Source of the DNA: Actinomortierella ambigua
Lineage: Eukaryota > Mortierellomycota > Mortierellomycetes > Mortierellales > Mortierellaceae
Direction of reading: 5' to 3'
NCBI GenBank assembly: GCA_016098155.1
Contig: JAAAJB010000303.1
Coordinates: 1 to 42,371 of the forward strand
Length of the DNA stretch: 42,371 nt
Position 1 is the first letter of the stretch. Every line of letters starts with the position of its first letter. A model generated the notes under the pieces. It was not told the origin of the DNA. It worked only from the letters and a program-made list of their open reading frames with translations, and did no database searches. Below, piece by piece: positions 9,457-21,116 of this stretch. The translations under genes were made by a program, and so were the position numbers.

Positions 9457-10858
9457 ATGCCTGTCATCTCCTCGACCGCTACCAAGCCCACCACCATCAC
9501 GGACGCTGCTGCTGCTAAGCAGGCCTACTTGCCCACACATCCAGGCCTGTTCGAAGTCGTCTACACCGAGGGCAGCTACAACTCCAGGCTCGTTGCCAGC
9601 CGCTCCTACAGCAAGGGCGAGGTCATCTGCAAGGTTGAGGGTACCACCCCTGGCCCCAAGAAGTACACCAGCGTGCAAGTGTCCAAGGAGGGCCACATTG
9701 AGCTCAACTCGGATCGTAAGTTTCCATCTTTATTTCATTCTGTGTCAGGGATATCTCGCACGAGGATGAAGGTTCCTGACAACGAAGAAGAAACAACAGG
9801 AATCAGGGATAGCTCGTGGGGACAGCAGAGAGCATATTCCGGAGAGAGAATTGCCAAACTCTTCACTTCTCTCGCACAAATGGACCATTCACTCTCTTGT
9901 GCAGCCCCGAACTACTTTGGAAGTGGACAGGAAGAAGAAGGCTATGTGTGACCAGGAGACAGACCGGATTTCTGGGTCTTACATCCCAATTAATCTGCGA
10001 CTAGAGGGAGCCTCTGGCCCAATTGCTGAGACGACAAGCCATCTCTCTCGGAAACAAACTGATCGGGCAGTGGGGATCAGCCGAGCGATCATCCAACGCC
10101 TCCTTTGTTGGGACAGTCCCTTCCTTTTCACAGAAACAAATGGAAAGATGGAAATACAGTCTTAGTGAGAGGGCAGGACCATGTTTACACACCACAGCAG
10201 CAAAATTGTTTCCGAGACCAAGCTGTTTGTTTTTTTTTATCATATCTTCCAGGAGTGGACCATATCTCATCTCTTTCTCTTCGTCCTGTTTTTATAGTTG
10301 TCTTTATGAACCACTCCTGCAACCCTACCGTTAATCTGAACACAGATGACATGACCATTGTTGCTGTCGAGGATCTCAAGGAAGGCAAGTCTCCGCTCCC
10401 CTCCCCCTCCCCACTCCTTTCATTCCCCGCACGCTTTTTATTCCCACAATCCATGAGGAGTGACGACCTGGGGCAGGTACAAACATTCCAAGTCAGACAG
10501 CGTACCTTCTTTTTCCCCAGGTTCTCCTCTACCTGGATCTTCTTCCTTTTCTTTCAGCACGACATCACCTTCCAATGACATCAGTGGCATGTGATCCTCG
10601 GTCGCCTCTTTTGGTCTAAACGAGCGTTTTTTTTTCTGTGTTTTATTAGGCGACTCGCTGACATTCTTCTATCCTTCGAGCGAATGGGAGATGGACCAGC
10701 CCTTCCCTTGCTGGTGCGGCGATGACAAGTGCGTCAAGCAGATCCAGGGCGCAAAGTTCCTCTCCAAGGAGGTCTTGTCTCGTTACTGGGTCGCTTCCCA
10801 CATCAAGGACCTTCTCGATGAGCGGGACGCCGTCGCCAAGACCAGCGTCTCCGCTTAA
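9457..10858 (+). CDS. Small SET-domain protein (putative lysine methyltransferase)
   Basis: Three exons, 9457-9715, 10298-10384 and 10650-10858, give 184 aa. The N-terminal part reads like a SET start (LFEVVYTEGSYNSRLVA, then RSYSKGEVICKVEG). Exon 2 restores the SET signature LVFMNHSCNPTVNLNTDD, whose NHSCNP forms the cofactor/pseudoknot site in this superfamily. Exon 3 carries SLTFFYPSSEWEM and a post-SET-like cysteine motif CWCGDDKC. Intron 2 (10385-10649) begins with GC (AAG|GCAAGT), a GC-AG intron needed to read EGDSLTFFYP. Intron 1 is long for this window (582 nt) and contains an imperfect inverted repeat. ATG 9457 was chosen because the open frame upstream is low complexity. Substrate is unknown. 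The domain is short, typical of fungal stand-alone SET proteins. Confidence 0.85.
9719..10155. repeat. Imperfect inverted repeat filling SET-gene intron 1
   Basis: TTTCCATCTTT near 9720 is the reverse complement of AAAGATGGAAA near 10145. Inside these, TTCTGTG (about 9739) faces CACAGAA (about 10130), and CCGGAGAGAGA (about 9838) faces TCTCTCTCGG (about 10043). The nested order suggests a degenerate hairpin or MITE-like insertion, but the arms are partly low complexity. Confidence 0.3.
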
Positions 10859-11155
10859 AGGCTAATGTCAATACCAAAAACATCACCCTTCCGTTTCACA
10901 TCTCACATCTTGTAGCTATTGTTTCTCTCTCATTCCTACCCTCTTCTGTTTTCCTGTACAACAAAACATAAAGCGCTTCCTCTTGCTATTCGAGTATGAG
11001 CGTATGTCGTGTGATGGTGGTTTTACACTTGGCCCAGTACCTGATTGTGAAAAAAGTCGACTACAGCCAGCCTACAATTTCAAGTGCGTTGGGAGAAACT
11101 TTACCCATCAAATCTATATATTTTTTTTCCGGATATCTATATGGTTCTCCATGCT

Positions 11156-13378
11156 CTATTGATTCTTCTTGCTTGCGACACCAGTGGTCCGTCGTTCCAA
11201 GGTCAATAAATTCTTGGCCTCCGGAAGGATTCGGCGGGCCAAGATGGCCACAAAGGCGACCAAGACCGAGGCAATGCCGTAGCACAACATGGGTCCAACG
11301 CGCCAATACAGACTACATGCCGCGATCGGCCCCATAGCACGTCCAAGCTGGCCCCATGATCGGAATCGGCCCAAGGCCAGGCCTTTGCCCAGCGGTTCCT
11401 TGGACGATGAAGGCGATGACGATGATGCTATTGTCGTGGATGATTTTGCGGAGGGGGTGGTGGAGGATGAAGCTGAGCCATGTGTGGGTCGATCGGCGCT
11501 GCTTCCCGTGCTCTTCATGTCACAAACAAGACTCGCCAGCGAAGTCAAGCAGTTGACAACAGTCGAGCTCGTGACGGCCAGGCCGGTCGCGCCCGCATAG
11601 AGCCCCATCATCCTGGTCGATCGGCTCCAGTCCTTGGTCGCGTGAACGACCCAGAGCAACACATTCTTGAGCACGCCATCTGGCATCGAAGCACTATATG
11701 CCTCCATCTCGCCATGGCTACCACTGCTGAGACTACCACTGGTGCCTCCGGCCACAAGCGCAATACAACCAAGTCCAATCGCCGACGCCCAAATGCCCTG
11801 GACGACCATCCGCTTCTCGCCTACGGTGTGGGCCTTGCGGCGGACATAACCTCCCTGGATCAACGAAGACAAGATCCCGATGTAGCCGAGCAAAGCGCCC
11901 TGTTGCATGTGGCTGAAATCAAACAGATGGAACGTCAGGAACGTCAACGTAAACTCCATTCCCGAGAACAAAAACAGGTGTGCAAAGTGCGTCAGCGAGA
12001 GCCGTCTCAGGTAGGCATGTTGCTGACGATACACGGCGTCCTCCTCTTCTTTATCCATGATTTGAGCCTTGCCCTTCGTCCTATCCCGAGCCTGTTCCTT
12101 GTTGGTGGAAGACGACGATGACACCTGCTGCTGACCTTCCTGGACAGCAGCCTCCCGAACGGTCTTTCTCCACTGTTCGGTGGTCGTCTCTGGCAAAGCC
12201 ACAAAAAGATACAGAGACTCGATCGACAACAGCGTCAGGCATAACAAGGCCGAGGCCGAGAAAGGGTGGAGACCATACTGGGCCAGGCTCGGCAGCAACG
12301 TGACCAAGTCCTTGCTGGCAAAGTAAGCGCCCAGGGCTGGTCCCACGGTGAAGCCAATGGCAAAAGCAATGCCGACTAAGGCAAGCCCCTTGGAGCGGGT
12401 GGCGGGCGTGGTAATGTCCGAGATGACGGCAATCGACAGTTGGACGTTGCCCTCGCTCAATCCGCCAATGATCCGAGAGAGAACGAGTAGCTCAAAAGAC
12501 TGAGCGAACAGCCATACACCACAAGAGATCAGGTTGCCTACCTTGATAAAGAATCATCGCCAGTTAAGAGAAGAGATAGATATGAGAAGGGGGGGGGGGT
12601 CAGTCTCTTGTTTTGTTGTTATTGTTGTTGTTCAAGCTGTAGATGCTGTTGTTGATGTTGTATTTGGAAAAAAGTGTCCAGCAGTGAGAGATGAAAAGTA
12701 CATCTTTGGAAAATGCTGAGATTCAATACCCCTTGTTTTTTTTCTCACACCAAAGGGGAGGGGGGGGGGAGATGGTCATTGTTTTCTTTTTGGGCCGAGG
12801 CCGCTATCAAGAGGGATACAAAGATTGATCTAGATCATTCGCTAACAGGGACTTACCATGCTAAAGAGGAGGACTCTCCGACGGCCAAAGAGATCCGAGA
12901 GCTTGCCAATGATGGGCGATGCAACGAACTGGAGAACTGAAAATAGCGAGCCAAGTGCTCCGCCCAACAGAACAATGTCCATCTTTGGTGGTCGCTTATG
13001 GAAGAATGGTCGTGAGGGATCATCCAGCCCAAAATATCCCTGCGCTGCTGTCAGTTGCCGAAGTGACCAAGCAAGAAGGGTTGACTACGTTAGAAGATCA
13101 AGGGAGAAAGGTGATCTCAAATTAGGGGGAGAGCTCATCAACGCGATCAGATAAAGCTATTGTTTGAGGTGGGGAGGAGAGAGCTGGAGACAGAGAGAGA
13201 AAGAGAGGTTGAGAGTAAAGAGACGTACCTGATCACCATGCTCCTTCTCTTGATAGTATTGCAACAGACGAGGAAAGAGTGGCAAGATGATGGTGAAGGC
13301 AAGAATGTCCAGCAAAAGTGCTGTGAAGACGATCCGCGTCACCTTGTGGACTGGTAACTTGTTGTTCCCGGAGGGCAT
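11156..13378 (-). CDS. Major facilitator superfamily transporter, MFSD10/TetA-like
   Basis: Membrane transporter, likely a proton-coupled exporter of small organic ions (family inference). Three exons, 13229-13378, 12857-13039 and 11156-12541, give 572 aa. TM1 is VFTALLLDILAFTIILPLFP. Exon 2 carries GALGSLFSVLQFVASPIIG and MFS motif A, GKLSDLFGRR, at residues 95-104. Exon 3 has GLSEGNVQLSIAVISDITTP and GIAFAIGFTVGPALGAYFA, the pattern of MFSD10/tetracycline-type carriers. A long cytosolic loop (QEGQQQVSSSSSTNKEQARD) divides the two halves. A Ser-rich stretch lies near residue 480. Start: the frame continues upstream to 13537 but without conserved sequence, so the ATG at 13378 is preferred. 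Two oligo-C tracts (sense strand) lie in intron 2 (12542-12856). The stop faces the SET gene, 297 bp away. Confidence 0.88.
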
Positions 13379-13614
13379 GACGTGTCGTGTATGCCTGTCT
13401 TGCTTTGCCAAAAAAAAGAATAACGAGCAAAGTAAAAAGAAACTGAGATGGAGGAGGGCAGGAAGGGTAGAGCAATGGCGAAGGTCAATGTGGAGAAGAG
13501 AGGAAGGCACGGATGCGAATGATGTGAAGGAATGCAAAAATAAAAAAAGAGGGTGGAAATAAAAATATCGGCTGCATACAATGCATAAGGTTTCAATTGA
13601 TTTTTGTTTTTTTT

Positions 13615-16508
13615 TTAATATTCGATCGAAGGACCACCTTCGGGTGTCATTTCACAACCATCGTCGTAATCCTGGCTATCAAGGCTCCCAATCTGGCCAC
13701 TTCTCTCACTCCTAGTATGACTTTCACCATTCGTCCGCGGCTCGGGTGGGACGTGCGGTAGTGTCGACGCGACACTCTCTATGCTATCGTTTGGATCAAA
13801 GAAGCGCGACGTAACGGGTGACGAGGGCTCTTGTTTGATCCTCGAATTGACCCCAGCATCCGGTGACGAGAAAAGATCATCGTCTCGAGTCCGTTTCTTG
13901 CTCGATTGCCGCGCTGGCCTATCATCCTCGGAATCGTGCCCCGGTGGATCAGCCCGTGGCGGCGCCTGCCTCTTTAGTTCTGTCAGTCCAAGACGAGACA
14001 ACATCAGTCGTTCCTGGCGGCTGTACTCCTCTTCCGCATCGGCGGGAAATGAAGCATGCAGAGGGTTCACGGCACCAATCATCGCTGCACCGCCTTGCGC
14101 AGTTGTCTCCATCAAGCTGACTACCGCTATTGCATCTTCCAGTGTGACCAGATTCTTCGCCAACAGCTTGGCATGCGCCTGGGCAAGTCGAATCAAAGAC
14201 TCTAGCAAACGAATCGTCGTTCGAGCGGCATTCCGAAGATCGGCTCGTCGCTGAAGCTGGTAGTAGGCCATGAGGACTTGCTCCGCTGGCTGCGTCAGCC
14301 GGGGCTCAAATGATGATTTGATCCATGCTAGATATGCTTTCATGTCGTCAAGGGACCAAGACTCCTCCTCCTCTTCATCATCATCCTTTCGAGAACCTCC
14401 GTCGCCGCCCCTTCCGTCCAGAGCCTCACCGCCCTCACGACGCTGCATCCGCCTATCTCTCTTCCGATTCTTCATCTTTCGAACGCTTTCACCATCTTGT
14501 CTCCGCTGCGTCTGCAAGATGAATGATGCGATTTTGCTAAAAAGTAAAAAGAAATGTGATAAAGTGAGAAACCGCGTACGAGCATTATCATTGACTAATC
14601 AACAACGCGAGAGACTTTCAGCAAAAGTAAAACACATACCGATCCCACTCTATGTTGCCAGTGTCCATGAGGACAAACACGAGGTCAAACCGACTGAGAA
14701 GAGGACTTGCAAGTGCAATGTTGATTGACACTGGCTGCTCAGGGTCATACCGGCCCTTTGGGTTTGTGGCCGCAATCACTGAACAACGCGTGTTGAGTTT
14801 GCACACAATACCAGCCTTTGCGATTGAAATTGACTGCTGCTCCATAGCTTCGTGAATCGCTGTCTTGTCATGCTGGCTCATGCCTCCAAACTCGTCAATG
14901 CAGCAGAGTCCTCGGTCAGCCAACACCAAAGCGCCAGCCTCTAGTTGCCACTCGGGTCCATCCCGAACAGCTGCGACCGTCAACCCAGCGGAGCTGCTGC
15001 CAATGCCTGTCGTCAGCACTGAGCGAGCGCTCAGCTCTGCCGCAAATTTCAGAAACTGACTCTTACCCGTGCCTGGATCGCCAACTAGCAACAGATGCGG
15101 CTCCCCGCGTACCCTTAAGCCTGATTCATCCACCTTTTGGACCCCGCCCGACAAAACAAGCATCACAGCAAGCTTGACGAGGTACAGTCCATATACCTGA
15201 GGACACACGCTTGCCAATATTTTGTTCCGCCCTACAGACACGATCGAATAGCGAAAAAAAAAGGTACCGGTATTAGTGAAGGATTCAGTTTCCACTCTGA
15301 AGAGAAAACGTTAGTCCTTCCGTCCCTGTTCTCCAGACTAGAAAATAGACTCACCAACAAATGGACGGCTCTCATGTGCTGCCCAAAACTCTTGAAATCT
15401 GGCTTTCTGACTCTCTGTCACCGCCTCCCCTGATCGCTGCTCATTGTTGATGTGCACGTAATTCGCCAGCAGAACTATTTCAATGTCACAACGTTCACCA
15501 ACGACAGTCGGGTTCCAGCGCTGAATCACTGTGCCTGTGATGGTGACATCGTCTCCGGACTTTGCATAGTCGACCAAGTCATCGGTCAGGATCACGACCA
15601 TGGATCTTGGGATGGTGCCAGGCGACAGCTTGTTTGTTTGCTCCTGGATTTTGATTTCCTGGTAGTCTTGACACATTTCAGGCATGCTCCCTGGATCCGT
15701 GGGTTGTACCTGGAACCGAAATCCTCGACATGGTGGAAGCCCTGCGTGAGTGCGCGCTTGGCATTGTGTCGGCATGGGAACCTTACTGTACTGCTCGAAA
15801 TCAGCCTTGACCTTAAAGCACTGCTTGCACGTAGAGCAAAGGAAGGTCTTGTATTTTTCCACCATTTTGACCGCTCCAGTTCTAAGATGTGGATAGGGAG
15901 GTTGAATAGATAGGACAGTGTTAGACCTTCATATATAGTTTTTCACGATTGGTTGGTACATGCCTTTTCATAGTGCCTCCTTGTGCCAACTACATTATCT
16001 AACCTGATCACTGTTGCATTCACTGATAGAAAGCAACCAATATCCTTTGCTGTTGGTATGGTGCGTCGCTTGGATTCTTGGTCAGGAAGGCCCATGATAC
16101 GAGCATAGCACTTAGGTTTCAAGACCATAGGCCGAGACCCATCATTGACACGGATGAAATCCTTTTGAATGTCTTGTAGAATAGCGTCAAAAAATGGGAG
16201 TACTTTTTGTGGTGACAGGGTGAGGCGGGTATATGGTGTTGATGGTGTAGACTCCATTAGGCTCATAATGCTGTGTAGTAGGAGAAAAAAAAAGGCTGAT
16301 GAGGAAAAATCTCGCACATCAATCAATTCTCCTTACAGCCTCAGCAGGTTAGAGATACTTACTCGATGGACACTGAGTACGGGCGCGTTGTATCTGACTC
16401 ATAGAGGATATCACATATTTCAGCATGGTATTTGTCGCTGATGCCGTTCTGCAAGGCCTCTTGATGAGAACAACAAGACGTCAAACGTGTTAGAGCGAGC
16501 CTGGACAT
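13615..16508 (-). CDS. MCM9: MCM9 DNA helicase
   Basis: AAA+ helicase that works with MCM8 in homologous recombination, crosslink repair and mismatch repair. Five exons, 16363-16508, 16004-16270, 15355-15881, 14640-15231 and 13615-14536, keep phase and give 817 aa. N-terminal domain: [20 protein letters not shown], then [16 protein letters not shown]. Zinc-binding region: [18 protein letters not shown]. Helicase core: Walker A GDPGTGKS at 364-371, Walker B CCIDEF with Asp426-Glu427, arginine finger SRFD at 493-496, and MCM9-type [15 protein letters not shown] and [18 protein letters not shown]. The C-terminal winged-helix precursor has [23 protein letters not shown]9, rather than MCM2-8, is indicated by [20 protein letters not shown] and NIEWDRKIASFIL. 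The C-terminal tail is much shorter than in human MCM9 (1143 aa). Start at 16508 (MSRLALTR) is the only ATG giving a family-like N-terminus; it is short and less certain. Confidence 0.93.
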
Positions 16509-17237
16509 GTAGTGTCATGAATGCACATTCTCTCATCCTAAAGACGATGCAGCTACTTTTCCACCTACGTTGGACCTCCCATTCCTTGTTCAGTGTTTCC
16601 TGTGAGATTCCATCGTCATGGATCATTAGCTCGGTCATTGCGAGGAGTGGAACACAAGAACAAGTCGTCGGTCTTCGCCACCAATTTGAACCCTGCCCCC
16701 TGAAATTAATTTTTTTTTTTTTTTTGCCTCTCTCACGAGCGGATGATCGGATACCCTCCTAAATCATGAAAGGCCAGGGCAGTACTTGAGGCAAGGCGAC
16801 TTCGTCTTCATGTCGCTTTCATCCGAATCTTAGCCAATATTGTGGGTGATATACAGCCTTATCTAGTCTCTTAAAATGATGACCAGCACCAATCTCCTTA
16901 CTGTTGCAGAGGATGTGGCATTTGATCCAGGTGACCAGGGAAGTACTCGTGGATGGTTTCTCCAAGTTCCTCTGAATCCCTTGAGAATTCCTCGAGCAGC
17001 CAAGGGACATCCTTTAACGCGTGTATGTCTATATATGCGAGGTTTGACAGACAAAAACCTACACAACCCCGACATGCACACACGTTCTCCATCTCTACAT
17101 TCGCCCCTTGATGTTTGGATACCATATGATAAAAGTGAAGTACGATATCAGTGAAGACTTTAGTGATAGTGATACATTGGGGGGGGGGGAAAGGCATGGC
17201 AACAGGTTGTCGAGATGGGCGAAAATAGTAAAGGCAA
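16509..17237. other. Intergenic region between SLX9 and MCM9
   Basis: These 729 bp separate two genes read in the same direction, so the region holds the SLX9 terminator and the MCM9 promoter. It contains a T-run near 16710-16725, an ACGCGT at about 17017 (an MCB-like core, some 510 bp upstream of MCM9) and a G9 run near 17180. A protein-like open frame overlaps it and is listed separately. Confidence 0.4.
16898..17237 (-). other. Protein-like open frame, possible gene relic
   Basis: An open minus-strand frame runs through here (it continues to 17350 under the last SLX9 exon). It includes KDVPWLLEEFSRDSEELGET and ends MPHPLQQ then stop. The amino-acid texture is more natural than a random frame, but it has no start with an upstream signal, no recognised domain, and chance openness is possible. 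Confidence 0.2.
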
Positions 17238-18157
17238 TTATGACTCCATGGCAGATGCCGCACTTGTTTCCGGGGCAACCATCTCCATCGTGTTCTTGAC
17301 GTGCTGCTGTATTGTCTGCAGGGGGTTGCTCTTGAAGGCTGGATGGGCAAGAACGTTTTGGAACCGCAGAATCTCCTTCATCCTATATTTTTGAACAATT
17401 TGAAAGAAAAATACATATGACATATGTGTTAGAGACCAAAGGCTCAAGAAAAATAGTGCCTCGACCTCTCGCTTCAGCTTTCCTCATGAGATGTCCTGGG
17501 ATAAAGAAAGGGCTGACATACGCTGCGTTCTTCTTTGACTTCTTTGACTGCAAAGGCTTTGAAGAGTCGGCATGGATAGTGTACTGTTGTTGCTGAGCCT
17601 TGTTGGCTTCCCGGTTCGATGCTGCTGAGCTCGCCGCGGACGCAATGGATCCTGCTGCTGTCTGCTGGCGGGCTGTCGTGGATGCTTTGGGGTCGATGAC
17701 GGAGAGCGCTTGATGAAACGAGCCGAAGTCAACAGACAGGGACTGGTCCTGTGCATTTCCCTTCTTCTTCTTCTTTTGCGGGTTGTATGTTGCCTCCAGT
17801 TCTATTCGGACAGTGAAGATGTGGCGCACACCGAATCGACGATGGAGAAGGCAATTAATAACCGCCAAATTTGTCTTCATACTTTCTGTCTCTCCTAGAT
17901 GACAATCGATTGATCTTATTGAGACTCGCAAGACAATGGGAACACATACTTGACATCCATCGATCATGGCGGTGCTTCCGCTTGTCTTTCTTGCTTTCAC
18001 GCTCCTCAAAGTCAACCTCGATCCCCAAGCTATGCTTGAGACTGGCCGCAGACACTGCCTGCTGCGAATCCTGCGCAGGAGTCTCTACAGAGTCCTTGGA
18101 CTTAGCACTAGCTGCCTTCAGATGAATGCGGGATTTCGATGCTTTAACCTTCGGCAT
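17238..18157 (-). CDS. SLX9: SLX9-like ribosome biogenesis protein
   Basis: Nucleolar/nuclear factor associated with 40S precursors; in yeast it helps pre-rRNA processing and 40S export. Three exons, 17950-18157, 17522-17801 and 17238-17382, keep phase and give 210 aa. The protein starts MPKVKASKSRIHLKAAS. KKDKRKHRHDRWMSKLEA is created by the first splice and reads as the conserved basic block. KKKKKGNAQDQSL follows. The second splice creates SKKNAAMKEILRFQNVLAHP, and FKSNPLQTIQQHVKNT completes the C-terminal Slx9 motif (RF.xVL..PaF..NPl..I). Between blocks lies an Ala/Ser/Gln-rich linker. An ATG 33 nt upstream (18190) is in frame; MPKVK was preferred because it matches the family start. It is divergent from PET100. 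Confidence 0.85.
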
Positions 18158-18950
18158 GGTAAAGAATAGTGAAAGTACTACTTTGTTCATGACACATGGT
18201 TGCTTTCACTTCGTTGTAGTTTAAGCCACAGATACAAAAAAATTGCTGATGGACTGTCAAAATATTTTTTTTTTAGACTTCGAACCCACAACGCCCAAGA
18301 GGTCAGGAACGTTATTCACTTTAACTCTGAGCATCAACAATTGGCATCAATCCTTGGTCCCTGGACAGGCAATTGGACCTTCCACCCAGGTCCTCACTGT
18401 CAGCATCAACATTAAGCCGTCGTCAATACGCGTCAGCAACAAAACATGAGTCCGTTCTTTCAACCTTGCGTGAGACTGAGCTAATCCTGGATAGGATGGT
18501 CTTCATCCGATTCGTGAGGAGGGACGACACGCCACTCACTCTGACTTCCAGCCAGCTGGAAGTGTAACATAACCACGACAGCTTCAGTCGTCAGTGAACG
18601 ATGGTTACTCATACAGAGGGAATTTACATGTCAATGATAGGAACAGGCAAGGGTCAAAGCCATGACATCAAGTGCGTCCTGTTATATAGTTTATTGGTCA
18701 ATATGAAAAGACAACTGGATCGTCTTGGACTTTGAGGATCATTGTAGCAATTGCTGGATTAGCTTGACAGGGTGACATCAATATAGAGTTTTTATAAAAA
18801 GCATGTTGAACAAGTATGAACGTGTAAGTCTTGAGCCGCGCAGTAGTGGACGGGACAACTGCACTTGAACCACAGGGACAGTCACACGGCGCCCTATGAG
18901 GGCAACCTCGGACTCTTTGAATTCCAGTACTCCTCACACTTTCACACACA
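18158..18950. other. Divergent intergenic region, SLX9 to PET100
   Basis: No gene supported in 793 bp. It contains a T-run near 18263-18272 and a GTTCGAA-type heptamer near 18280 that does not fold as a tRNA T-arm. It presumably holds both promoters. Confidence 0.35.
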
Positions 18951-19828
18951 ATGGCTGGACCTAAGCTGGAAGTCTTCAAGGTACTGACATGAGAAGAAGG
19001 GAAGCATGCAGTTAGTAATGCCAGCGATCCTAGATTCTTCCGCATTGGCAATGCTCCCTGGGTTCAGCGGTTCATGCAGCAATGCCTATGACTCCTGGGA
19101 CGGAGAAGCTCACGCGGTTGCTCTGCAGGGCGGCACTCTCTTACGCCCATATTCAACCAGCTCGACCTAACTATTGCCCTTATGAACCCATTCTTCCTTT
19201 CCTCTTTGATCCGTGTTGAAATTGTCTGTCCGTCGATCACCTTCACCAACTGTTGGTGTGTGCGTACCATACCTCCTTTTGCACAATGAATTTATTTTTT
19301 TTAAAAAAAAAGTTCGGTATCTATATTCTGATCCCCGTTGGGTTCATGACCTATTTCGGCGCTCCCGAGTTTTATGACAAGCATGTAAAGCAGGTATGTT
19401 TTCCGTTGTTCTCCGGACATTCTTTCCGTCGTGAAGAACACCAATGTACACTCTGGACATGGAGTCCAAATTCTAAGACACAAGGTTGCTAACCTTGCAT
19501 GGAGTGGCTCCCCTCTCCTGAACACTTTCTTTAGATTCGATTCTGGCCTCCAACCGAAGAGATCAACGTAGGTGGCCCCTTTCTGCTTCTCCAGCTTTCG
19601 TACACCCCCTCTGAATTTGCAATATCACCGGCCTGACCACACTATCCATCACTCTGGAGCCACTAACCTCTGTCTGAACAATGTACACCGTTTTTGGACC
19701 ATCAAAATGAATAGACACGAGTAGGAATTGACCGTAAAGAGTTGATGTACGAACTCGAGCGCCTGAAGCAGGAGCGTCTGGCAAGAAAGGCTGCCCGCGA
19801 AGCAGAGAACCAGGAGAAGAGCGTGTAG
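18951..19828 (+). CDS. PET100: PET100 cytochrome c oxidase assembly factor
   Basis: Small inner-mitochondrial-membrane chaperone that helps assemble cytochrome c oxidase. Four short exons, 18951-18980, 19313-19393, 19535-19567 and 19715-19828, give 85 aa, within the usual size. The protein starts MAGPKLEVFK, nearly the family start. Exon 2 encodes the single membrane segment and the conserved YFGAPEFYDKHVKQ. Exon 3 gives the short IRFWPPTEEIN. Exon 4 gives the basic helix KELMYELERLKQERLARK. None of the four exons is longer than 114 nt, so frame scans miss the gene. Intron 1 (18981-19312) ends in a T-run, then an A-run, then AG, an unusual acceptor. Converges with MED10, 130 bp between stops. 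Confidence 0.92.
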
Positions 19829-19958
19829 AATATCTATTGTCACATATTAGGCGCATCTTTTTCTGTGCGCAGATGAACCAAACCAAACTAAAAGAGGCAA
19901 CGCATTTAATTTGAAACTATTATACAGAGAGAAACCTGGAAGGAAAAAAAGGAAGAGT

Positions 19959-20970
19959 CTAGGACGGTGTAAATGTCGACGTGGATGTTGGTGTCGAGCT
20001 CCCTGTAGGCAGCCCTGACATGGATGTATCCCGTTCCATTTTGTCCCCACCGTCCGCTAGTATGGACACAGAGGAGGAGGAGGATCCCGACGAAGAAGAG
20101 CCCATCGGTGATGCTGCCTCCTGCAGTAATTGCTGGTAGTTGTTCATCTCCGCTGGAAACGCCATGCCCAAGTTGTCAAGCAATGCGGACTCAAAGGTCT
20201 ACGAAAAAAAATGCACAGGAGGGACATGCAAACATGAAGATAGTCAGGTGGGTGTGATTGAGGTTTTTGGTAATCGCAATCAGAGGCACTGAAAGGCTGA
20301 AGATTCCCCAGCGCTTAGGAAATGAGTGACATACCTTCATAGCAAAGATCTTGCCGTTGGTATATTGGTTTTCGCCAGCAACGCGCTCGACGAAACTTTG
20401 TGTGAACAGATCAGGATTCTTGCCATCCTCAATAAAGCTATTGGGGTTGATGAAATACCCAATCCAAGATGGTGTAAGTCAGCATAGCGTTCGTTCATCC
20501 TGTTATTTAAATAATCGATATTGGCAACAAGCATTTGTGGGTGCCTTGGGCACTGGGGTGCGTAAGTACCTCAAAGCCTCCATGGGAATCATCATATCCA
20601 GCTTGTCCTTGAACCCATCAATCGCAGTCAATTGTCCAATCAAGTCACGGCTATACGTAACAAGGCAACGACGAAGAGGCATGGGTCAGACACTTTGTGA
20701 AATGCTATTGCAAGCGTCACGCTGGTAAAGAGTAGAGTAGGCCCTAGCTGGTAACCATTCACCTTACATCTTTTCTTGGACGAGTGCGTTGCTCTCAGGC
20801 TGGAAATCGTAGACAGTTATACTAAACTCTAGCAACGTCTCTATCAGCTCCTTCAACTTGAGTTCCAGGTCTTTGCGGGTAGCCTCCGTGGTGGAAGGTG
20901 TTGATGCAGTTCGGGAATGCATGCCTTCTCCGTCTCCTGGGCGGCCTCCAATGGGTGCACTGGTGTTCAT
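19959..20970 (-). CDS. MED10: Mediator subunit MED10 (Nut2)
   Basis: Subunit of the middle module of Mediator, the RNA polymerase II coactivator. Four exons, 20768-20970, 20570-20650, 20335-20437 and 19959-20198, keep phase and give 208 aa. The MED10 fold is visible as a helical run: DLELKLKELIETLLEFSITV, IRDLIGQLTAIDGFKD, MMIPMEALSFIEDGKNPDLF (the family's viP..vi.yi..GrNPd motif, formed by the second splice), then VERVAGENQYTNGKIFAM and FESALLDNLGMAFPAEM. After the conserved part comes a Ser/Thr-rich tail. The frame is open upstream of the ATG at 20970 but without conservation. It is divergent from HYOU1, with a perfect inverted repeat between them. Confidence 0.88.
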
Positions 20971-21116
20971 AAGTTGCAAGAGGGAGTTTCTGCCTTGTGT
21001 TCTTGGTGGACCAGCAATGATGTTGCCGTGTCTCCAAAGAAGAGGAAGAAGAAGAGGAAAAGAAGACTCTAGCTGAACAGAGAATGTGGTTTCCAATGGG
21101 TTGAAGCACCAAAGGA

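Noticed and set aside
18275..18300. GGGTTCGAA (minus strand) as a tRNA gene
   Set aside because: The 5 bases after the loop do not complement the 5 before it, and no cloverleaf fits.
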